NCBI GenBank assembly: GCA_021792045.1
Contig: JAJYVJ010000064.1
Coordinates: 1-9,783, forward strand
Source: Thermoplasmata archaeon
GTDB lineage: Archaea > Thermoplasmatota > Thermoplasmata > Thermoplasmatales > Thermoplasmataceae
Direction of reading: 5' to 3'
Length of the DNA: 9,783 bases
The position numbers were made by a program, and so were the translations under genes. The notes under the pieces were generated by a model that saw only the letters and a list, made by a program, of their open reading frames with translations, was not told where the DNA came from and did not search any database. Shown piece after piece: positions 4,499 through 9,783 of this stretch. Numbering within the stretch: position 1 is the first letter of the stretch; every line of letters starts with the position of its first letter.

Positions 4499-6395
4499 GG
4501 AAAGATTCGAAAAAAAATTCACTATGCAAGTTTCTGTCCAGATCATAAAACATATTTCTTCGGGACTCTACAGGTCACCGGCAAGCGCGATAAAAGAGCT
4601 GATAAGCAATTCATTCGATGCTGATGCCCACAACGTGAACATAGAATTTCACTTTTCTTATGATAAACTTGGAACCCTGTTTCTTGATTATATTAGGATC
4701 AGAGACGATGGTTCTGGGATGGATCTTAAGACTCTGGAATATATCTTTACACATATCGGCGGGAGTTCAAAGGGTACAAAAGAAGAGAAAACTCCTGGAG
4801 GCAGAGACATTATAGGTAGACTTGGAATCGGCATGCTTTCAGTTGCTGCGACTTGTAGAAGCTTTGTTGTGAGAACTAAAAAGAAAGGTGAGGAGCGTGA
4901 ATATTCCGCATCCATCTCTTTGTCATTCTTCGATGATTTGCTGCAATTAACCAGAACAATGGACAAATTCTCAATAGGAAATGTTAGCCTTACTTCCAGA
5001 AGTGTCACAGGATTTGACCAATATACTATTGTCGAAATCAATGATTTTAGACCACCCTTCTTGTCCAACATACTGGAAAGAATAAGTGACTCTTATTTCT
5101 TCCAGACTCCTTTAATCCTGAAATCAAGTGAACCAGTTGAAAAGCAGTATCAGAAGTATTTCGCAGGTTATTTGGAACAGCTTTCCTTTGAAGAAAAACT
5201 TCTCGGCTCCCCTGTTCTGGATCAGATCATTGCCACTGTTGGTTTGATGTCCCCCGTAGAGTATCTTCCAGATGGTCCCGTTAAGTCGAAAGTAACAATG
5301 GAAGACGGCAGTGTCCATGATATCCCAGGAACTAGCGATAATAATTATTTGTATATCAAAGAGAAGCTTAGGAAACTTGATTTCACTGTCACCGCCCAGC
5401 TGGATATAGATTATAAAGGAAATGATTCAAGAAACACTAGAAATAAGTTCAAGATTTTCAAACCACTACTTTACCCATCCAAGAGGGACATCGATGAGAA
5501 GGGAATAGACAAATTAGACCCATACGTTTATGCTCTAGGGCACAAAGAGGCAACCATCGAAAATGAACCAGGTGAAATAGTAGATACACTAATTAGAGGC
5601 TACGTGTACCACCAGAACGTCAGAATATTGCCGCACGAATACAGAGGAATACTTTTCAGAGTTTATAATGTCGCGATAGGTGATTATTTTAAGGATGAAC
5701 TCAGGCTGTATAGTGAGGATCCGGTAGTACTTCATCAAACGATGGTTGAAATTTATCTAGATAGAGGATTTCAAACAATTGTAAACCTAGATAGAGAAAG
5801 TCTGTTCGAGGGCGCAAGGACATACCAGTATCTAAGGGCATATCTTGAGAACCTCTTCATGGGAAAAGTACCGCAAAGACCTCCAATTAAGGTTCCTGAG
5901 ATTCCGGAGAAAACACAGAGTCAAAAAAGTGAAAGTGCTGCGAGTGAGGAGACAGAAGGGCAGAAAACATTCCTAGTGTCAACGAATGATGCCTCTGCAA
6001 ACCGGGATATTAAGTTCTTTGACTCATTAGCCACATTGTTGCCTGAAAGGAAAGGGATAATCAACGACATAAAAGTAAGAGGAGCTTCAAAAAGAAAGCA
6101 GCGAATGAAGAAAAAAGACCCAACCGAACTCATAAGAGATGTTGCTCGTGAGAAGTTAGGCATAGAGGATGTCAATATTGAGTACACTACAACTCTAGAT
6201 GATTATGGTTTGATTTTATACGATAAAAAGAAAGAGGAGGCCACTATCAGCTTACCAAAGTTAGAAGGGTCGCGTTCTAAAACATGGGAAAGCATATTCA
6301 CTGCAGCAGCTGTTTGGGGGCCAAAAGAAGCTGAAAACAGAATAGAGTTCATGAAAACGCTATACTCTATTTACGCTACCTCGGAAGGAAAATGA
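4488..6395 (+). CDS. GHKL-type ATPase (MutL/MORC/Hsp90-like), 635 aa
   Basis: The N-terminal domain carries the Bergerat ATP-binding signature in order. The N box is AIKELISNSFDADA (residues 34-47), with the general-base Glu37 and Mg-binding Asn41. Motif G1 is DDGSGMD (73-79), and the Gly-rich lid with G2 is IIGRLGIGMLS (108-118). Residues about 300-440 look like the S5-fold transducer that follows GHKL in MutL and MORC proteins, with GYVYHQNVRILPHEYRGILF followed by RVYNVAIGDY. A low-complexity Ser/Glu/Gln linker (about 468-495) leads to a Lys/Arg-rich segment (RGASKRKQRMKKKD) and a small C-terminal domain I cannot place. Such ATPases dimerise on ATP binding and act as clamps on DNA or proteins. 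Prokaryotic MORC/MutL-like members occur in restriction and phage-defence neighbourhoods (Iyer, Abhiman and Aravind). The start has a strong GGAGG site 6 nt upstream. The gene is AT-rich, last in its operon, and its stop is 2 bp from the dndC stop. Confidence 0.9.
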   Translation: MSDEERFEKKFTMQVSVQIIKHISSGLYRSPASAIKELISNSFDADAHNVNIEFHFSYDKLGTLFLDYIRIRDDGSGMDLKTLEYIFTHIGGSSKGTKEEKTPGGRDIIGRLGIGMLSVAATCRSFVVRTKKKGEEREYSASISLSFFDDLLQLTRTMDKFSIGNVSLTSRSVTGFDQYTIVEINDFRPPFLSNILERISDSYFFQTPLILKSSEPVEKQYQKYFAGYLEQLSFEEKLLGSPVLDQIIATVGLMSPVEYLPDGPVKSKVTMEDGSVHDIPGTSDNNYLYIKEKLRKLDFTVTAQLDIDYKGNDSRNTRNKFKIFKPLLYPSKRDIDEKGIDKLDPYVYALGHKEATIENEPGEIVDTLIRGYVYHQNVRILPHEYRGILFRVYNVAIGDYFKDELRLYSEDPVVLHQTMVEIYLDRGFQTIVNLDRESLFEGARTYQYLRAYLENLFMGKVPQRPPIKVPEIPEKTQSQKSESAASEETEGQKTFLVSTNDASANRDIKFFDSLATLLPERKGIINDIKVRGASKRKQRMKKKDPTELIRDVAREKLGIEDVNIEYTTTLDDYGLILYDKKKEEATISLPKLEGSRSKTWESIFTAAAVWGPKEAENRIEFMKTLYSIYATSEGK

Positions 6396-6397
6396 GA

Positions 6398-7417
6398 TCA
6401 TCTAGCGTACTCTTCATATTTACTAGAAGCTAATAATTCTAAACACTCTCTAATTTCCTCCGATGATATCAGGGATATCCCGATAGTATTCTGTAAGTGC
6501 TGAACACGATCCAGTATCCCTTTCCTGTAGTCTTTCTTGAGTCTGCCCTTTCTCCCATCTTTTCTGAAATATCTGTTTTCTGGTTTCTTACTCTCCTCGA
6601 CAATCCACTCTCTGAACTCTAACAGTTTTTGGACCTTTTCATCTCCAGACTTTGTCAGGGCCATCATGGTCTTGTCTTTCATCACCACAGTACACATCCA
6701 ACATCCGAACCGCATAGCTGTATTTCCGTATAGATCAACAACAAGTTGGGTCTCAGGAATCGCCTTCCGACCTGGCATCATAAGGAAGTACCACACTTCC
6801 TCTGCAGTCCAGTGAATTATCGGTGCTGCCACATCGATTCCGCTCTGGTTGACCCACACATCGCTTCCACATTCGTTGGCTCCACCATTAAGGCATGAAC
6901 TTTTCAACCGTATATCTCTCTGCTGACTTTCTCCCATTCTAAGCCCTGTGATGAATAGACCGTTGTCTGCATGAAGTTTACGAGAGGGTTTTATTTTGAT
7001 CTTCGGTGTGCACCACCTGAACCTTGGACCTGGAGGCGGATACCCCCTTCCGATCATCCTGACCCAGTATGTGTCTTCCACTTCCGGATATACGATCCTC
7101 ACCTTTGCTGGGTAACGATCTTCAATCGCCTTAAGGAATGAATATGCAACCATTGACATCTGGGGTATTTCCATCATTGTGTCAGAATAGGTGATATTCA
7201 GGTCAATGTCCGGGTGGAGGGTCTTCATATAAAGAGATAAAACGACCAATGCGGTGCTGTCCTTTCCTCCAGAATATGTCACGATCCATCGCTTATTTTT
7301 TCTGTAGAGCTGATCAAAGATGCGGATGCTTTCATCGAACTTTTCCCTGAAAAAGTTATTCACAAAGGTAGGTAGGCGTGAAATATCCAAAGATTCCGAG
7401 ATTTCTTGGAATTGCAT
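6398..7417 (-). CDS. dndC: DndC-type DNA phosphorothioation sulfurtransferase (PP-loop, Fe-S), 339 aa
   Basis: The protein has the PP-loop SGGKDST (residues 49-55) that adenylates the substrate, the family motif RGYPPPGPRFRWCT (124-137), and GLRMGESQQR (158-167), as in PAPS-reductase-fold enzymes. It also has the DndC hallmarks GANECG and GCWMCTVV (239-242 in its Cys pair), with Cys136, 175, 183, 239 and 242 as likely Fe-S ligands. The C-terminal helices (LLEFREWI..., YRKGILDRVQHLQN, SSEEIREC) also match DndC. DndC activates and transfers sulfur to the DNA backbone, receiving it from a cysteine desulfurase. At 339 residues it is shorter than the usual roughly 450-540, but no key residue is missing. 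I chose the ATG at 7417 because a TATA box (about 7437-7444) is correctly spaced for a leaderless start. An ATG at 7552 would overlap the divergent gene and add a hydrophobic, unrelated 45 residues. dndD and dndE are not nearby. Confidence 0.88.
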   Translation of the reverse strand: MQFQEISESLDISRLPTFVNNFFREKFDESIRIFDQLYRKNKRWIVTYSGGKDSTALVVLSLYMKTLHPDIDLNITYSDTMMEIPQMSMVAYSFLKAIEDRYPAKVRIVYPEVEDTYWVRMIGRGYPPPGPRFRWCTPKIKIKPSRKLHADNGLFITGLRMGESQQRDIRLKSSCLNGGANECGSDVWVNQSGIDVAAPIIHWTAEEVWYFLMMPGRKAIPETQLVVDLYGNTAMRFGCWMCTVVMKDKTMMALTKSGDEKVQKLLEFREWIVEESKKPENRYFRKDGRKGRLKKDYRKGILDRVQHLQNTIGISLISSEEIRECLELLASSKYEEYAR

Positions 7418-7436
7418 CGATATAATACAAACTGCT

Positions 7437-7477
7437 ATATAAAAGACCTTTTGTTGAGAAGAAGTAGAATTTAATAA
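7437..7477. promoter_or_regulatory. divergent promoters of dndC and the 81-aa gene
   Basis: The 82-bp interval between the two starts holds two TATA-like boxes. On the minus strand TTTTATAT (7444-7437) lies about 23-27 bp upstream of the dndC ATG. On the plus strand TTTAATAA (7470-7477) is centred about 26 bp upstream of the ATG at 7500. Neither start has a Shine-Dalgarno, so both transcripts are probably leaderless. A single regulator bound here could control both genes. Confidence 0.5.
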
Positions 7478-7499
7478 TGCATTTCTCTTTGATAAAAGT

Positions 7500-7745
7500 A
7501 TGACCAATAAAATAGAATACCTTATTCGGGGGATTAAGGGCGAAAAAGACAAAATCGTATGGTTTCTCGGTGAGAGAGAAGGATTCGTTTATGTTTATGA
7601 ACTCAAGGAATCCCTGCCTTTTAAGGAAGTTGTCAATTCATTGCCTGAAATGTATACTCGCGGTCGCGAAGACGAATACTCAACCAAAATGCAGTTAATT
7701 CTCTGGATCAAAAAGAAATATGGGGCGGAGCCACAAGAGATATGA
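7500..7745 (+). CDS. small hypothetical protein, 81 aa, divergent from dndC
   Basis: Unrecognised. The protein is soluble and mixed alpha/beta: an N-terminal helix (EYLIRGIKGEKDKIVWFL), a beta pair (GFVYVYELKES), a helix (PFKEVVNSLPEMY) and a C-terminal basic helix (STKMQLILWIKKKYG). The size and the order of helix, strand and helix would allow a winged-helix regulator or a small adaptor, but no motif proves either. A TATA-like box at the leaderless distance supports the ATG at 7500. It is the only rightward gene between two leftward genes of the putative modification-restriction region. It shares its promoter interval with dndC, so a role in controlling dndC is a reasonable guess and no more. 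Confidence 0.65.
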   Translation: MTNKIEYLIRGIKGEKDKIVWFLGEREGFVYVYELKESLPFKEVVNSLPEMYTRGREDEYSTKMQLILWIKKKYGAEPQEI

Positions 7746-7923
7746 TCTAACAATTTTGGTTCTAATCGGTAAATCTCCACCATTACCTGCATTCCCGCCT
7801 ATTTTCTTTCTCAGCATCATATACCATAGTAAGCCTTATGGTGTTCAGTAACCATATTCAGTTCTCAGGGCATTTAGCTCATCGAGGCTATCAATAATGG
7901 CTTACAGTGTATTTACACATGCC
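7746..7923. other. intergenic region between convergent genes
   Basis: No gene is supported in these 178 bp between the 81-residue gene and the stop of the Res-like gene. A 6-bp inverted repeat (ACCATA...TATGGT, 7823-7842) and a pyrimidine-rich stretch (about 7799-7811) could help terminate the two converging transcripts, but neither is a convincing terminator. Confidence 0.3.
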
Positions 7924-9783
7924 CTATCTCACTGTCCACAGCAGATTTGACATGAACGATTCAGCGCGTTCTACAATGGACTTGAAACTGTGTCCCTCCA
8001 ACTCATTGGCAATGTTTTCAGGCAAAAGAATGTACCTCCAGGTTTTGGGTTGACCCTTTGGATGATTATTTGCATTTGATACCGTTCTGCAGAACTGCTG
8101 GGCTGCGATCATCTTCGACTTAACGTCAATGTCGTTGTATGCATCTTTCTCTGATTTAGTCTCAAAAATGAACATAGCGTCACCCGTTTTAACCAGGAAA
8201 TCCGGGTAGTACCTCCCTATGAAACCCTTGCTGTCCAAGTATGCAATAGAGAACCTGTGAACATATTGATCAAGTTTCGCATACGCTGAAACACCCGAAT
8301 CCTTCTCCAAAACAGATTCAGCAAAACGCTTTTCAAAGCCTCCCCTTGGTCCGAAGTCAAGGTACGGATAGATGCACCTTCTCGTCCTGAGCGATCTCTC
8401 AATGGAAACTTTCAACTCGCGGTATGTCGATAGGGAGACCCACTCAACTACCGTTGAACTCACTGCCCTCTTATTAGATATGAATCGTGTTATTCCTTTC
8501 CTCAGATTAGTTACAATAAACTCTAGAAGCTGGAAATTCCTCAGCTTAACGGCATTGTCCTGGATGTTAAAGTCGATCTTCCGCCCGAACAGGATTCCTG
8601 AAACATACTTGTCCGTCATTGCGGCTATTTCGCTGAAGTATCTTGTGAGCCAGCTCATGTTCCTGCTTCCACCTATGATCTCAAGCGTGGCATTTCTCAG
8701 AAAACTGGTATAGCTGAAATCTTTTTCTTCCATATTCCAGTCCTGCATGAACTTGGTCTGCGGGTGAAAATCGGTTATTATAATTGATTTAGGTTCGAGC
8801 TGATCAAACGGCACCGGACATGGTTGCAGTTCATTCACGTCAAAATATGAGAAATCGATTTCTTCCTGAACGGTGTCCCGATATGATGCGGGCCAATATA
8901 GATCAAATTCCGCAATCCTGGCCTCATCTATCGTTACCAGAATACGCTTGGAGTCAAGTGCTAGGGTTTTTGATTCGCCGGAAGAAAGCAAAGCACCAGC
9001 ATTTTTCAGATCAGTATATATCTGGTTGTACTTCGGATGTTCAACAATGAAAAGGAAATCATATGAGTTGATAAGAGGCTCGTTCTTCCTCAACAGTTCC
9101 ATGTTCTGAAGCTTTGGTTCCCCGTATTCATCCTCCGTGAACATCAGCCTGATTCCTCTTCCTATGATCTGCTCTGTCAGTAAGTCGGAATCTGAAGGCC
9201 TGAGGACCACAAGTACACAAACGTTTCTTACATCGAAACCTTCCTTCAGCATCATAACGCTAACAATTACTCTGACTTTGCTCTCATAAGCGTCGCTGGC
9301 AAATATTTTCTCCTTAAGGCTCTTGTACTCATCTTCTGACAGGCTATCTTTCTTATCACTGTGTATGGTAAGCACGTGTGTTCCCTCATCATCTCCCACA
9401 AGCTGTTTCATGTATCCTGATATTTCCTCTGCTTCAGCGTTGTCGCCTGCTACGATGAACATTATTGGTTTCTTGTGGATATCAAGTTTTCTGAAGTCAT
9501 CTTCCAGCTGCTGTAGTTTCTCGTAGCCAACGTGCAGCATGTGTCTCTGGACATCGCTCAAGCTCAGGATTTTCTGCGCCTCGTCTTTGTGTGCCGTGAC
9601 AGAGAATTTCTCGTTTTCGGACAGATTTTCAATCTTTTCAGTAAGATAGGAACTTTTCTCTATGAATATCTGCTTTACCAGCATGTCATTCATGGCCTCG
9701 ACGAGTCCATAGTCATAGATAACGTGCTTCATCCATTCCTTCTTCTTGCCGTTGATTGCATATGGTGTTGCCGTAAAATCATA
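7924..9783 (-). CDS. type III restriction enzyme Res-like helicase-nuclease, partial (N terminus beyond the right edge)
   Basis: The frame is open to the window edge, 17 codons beyond the first visible ATG (9732). Those codons encode DFTATPY, which fits SF2 helicase motif III of type III Res proteins, so the ATG is internal. From that ATG the visible part shows a motif IV-like segment (KPIMFIVAGDNAEAEEI, about residues 88-104), motif V (SVMMLKEGFDVRNV, 158-171), motif VI (EQIIGRGIRLMF, 187-198), a long middle region, and a PD-(D/E)xK nuclease near the C terminus: YPDF (509-512) then FETK (523-526), with FEKRF (466-470) as the preceding acidic helix. The Walker A and DEAH motifs must lie to the right. 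Such proteins translocate on DNA and cut it with a partner, normally a Mod methyltransferase, which is not in this window. With dndC nearby it could instead be a phosphorothioation-linked restriction enzyme. Confidence 0.88.
   Translation of the reverse strand, partial: YDFTATPYAINGKKKEWMKHVIYDYGLVEAMNDMLVKQIFIEKSSYLTEKIENLSENEKFSVTAHKDEAQKILSLSDVQRHMLHVGYEKLQQLEDDFRKLDIHKKPIMFIVAGDNAEAEEISGYMKQLVGDDEGTHVLTIHSDKKDSLSEDEYKSLKEKIFASDAYESKVRVIVSVMMLKEGFDVRNVCVLVVLRPSDSDLLTEQIIGRGIRLMFTEDEYGEPKLQNMELLRKNEPLINSYDFLFIVEHPKYNQIYTDLKNAGALLSSGESKTLALDSKRILVTIDEARIAEFDLYWPASYRDTVQEEIDFSYFDVNELQPCPVPFDQLEPKSIIITDFHPQTKFMQDWNMEEKDFSYTSFLRNATLEIIGGSRNMSWLTRYFSEIAAMTDKYVSGILFGRKIDFNIQDNAVKLRNFQLLEFIVTNLRKGITRFISNKRAVSSTVVEWVSLSTYRELKVSIERSLRTRRCIYPYLDFGPRGGFEKRFAESVLEKDSGVSAYAKLDQYVHRFSIAYLDSKGFIGRYYPDFLVKTGDAMFIFETKSEKDAYNDIDVKSKMIAAQQFCRTVSNANNHPKGQPKTWRYILLPENIANELEGHSFKSIVERAESFMSNLLWTVR

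Noticed and set aside
6398..7417. Assimilatory PAPS reductase (CysH)
   Set aside because: The PPPGPRFRWCT and GCWMCTVV motifs and the C-terminal helices fit DndC; the CysH C-terminal ECGxH-type motif is not seen and there are no sulfate assimilation genes nearby.
7418..7552. N-terminal extension of dndC to an ATG at 7552
   Set aside because: The extra 45 residues are unlike DndC, run through the promoter interval and overlap the divergent 81-aa gene; the ATG at 7417 has a well-spaced TATA box.
7823..7842. Inverted repeat as a terminator
   Set aside because: The arms are only 6 bp with an 8-nt loop and there is no T-run directly after; archaeal termination relies mainly on T-rich tracts.
8372..8713. 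Rightward 113-aa open frame and other frames antisense to the Res-like gene
   Set aside because: They lie wholly inside a long coding frame with clear helicase and nuclease motifs, and have no promoter or ribosome site.
2957..9783. A complete canonical dnd operon
   Set aside because: Only dndC is recognisable; dndD (SMC-like ATPase), dndE and a cysteine desulfurase are not in the window.
1..9783. CRISPR arrays, insertion sequences, rRNA or integrase genes
   Set aside because: I looked for regularly spaced repeats, transposase motifs and tyrosine-recombinase motifs on both strands and saw none.

Overview
The window looks like an archaeal accessory region, most likely from the Thermoplasmatales or a close relative. 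The evidence is AT-rich TATA-type boxes about 25 bp upstream of start codons (leaderless genes), Shine-Dalgarno sites of the GGAGG/GGGGTGA type inside operons, heavy use of AGG/AGA (Arg) and ATA (Ile) codons, many very small genes, and a glycosylation-rich PKD-like surface protein. The genus cannot be fixed from the sequence alone.

Layout. Positions 1-36 are probably the last codons of a gene entering from the left, and 37-109 is tRNA-Pro(GGG). Unfamiliar small genes begin immediately after the tRNA, so its 3' end is a plausible integration boundary, although no second att copy or integrase is visible. At 126-877 two ribbon-helix-helix (RHH) repressor-like proteins are divergently transcribed from a shared control region. 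The leftward one heads a three-gene operon (633 to 126). The rightward one (710-877) is followed with zero spacing by a secreted surface glycoprotein (878-1627) and perhaps a 23-residue membrane peptide (1634-1705). At 1721-2708 there is a rightward ORF with no good start and a leftward chain of tightly packed small genes, one of which may be frameshifted.

From 2957 the character changes to what looks like a genome-defence or DNA-modification cassette. A rightward operon (2957-6395) carries three proteins I do not recognise and a 635-residue GHKL (MutL/MORC/Hsp90-type) ATPase. Its stop codon lies 2 bp from the stop of a leftward DndC-type sulfurtransferase (6398-7417), the PP-loop Fe-S enzyme of DNA phosphorothioation. 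Divergent from dndC is an 81-residue protein (7500-7745) using the same 82-bp promoter interval. The right end (7924 to the edge) is the C-terminal two-thirds or so of a leftward type III-like restriction helicase-nuclease.

How they may work together (inference): DndC implies sulfur modification of DNA or a related nucleotide chemistry, the Res-like helicase-nuclease implies restriction, and the GHKL ATPase belongs to a fold repeatedly found in prokaryotic conflict systems. The standard dndD/dndE and cysteine desulfurase partners are absent from this window. The combination is either an incomplete view of a larger phosphorothioation island continuing past the right edge, or a non-canonical system built around GHKL ATPase, DndC and a Res-like nuclease. 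The small-gene left part reads as a plasmid- or virus-like module.
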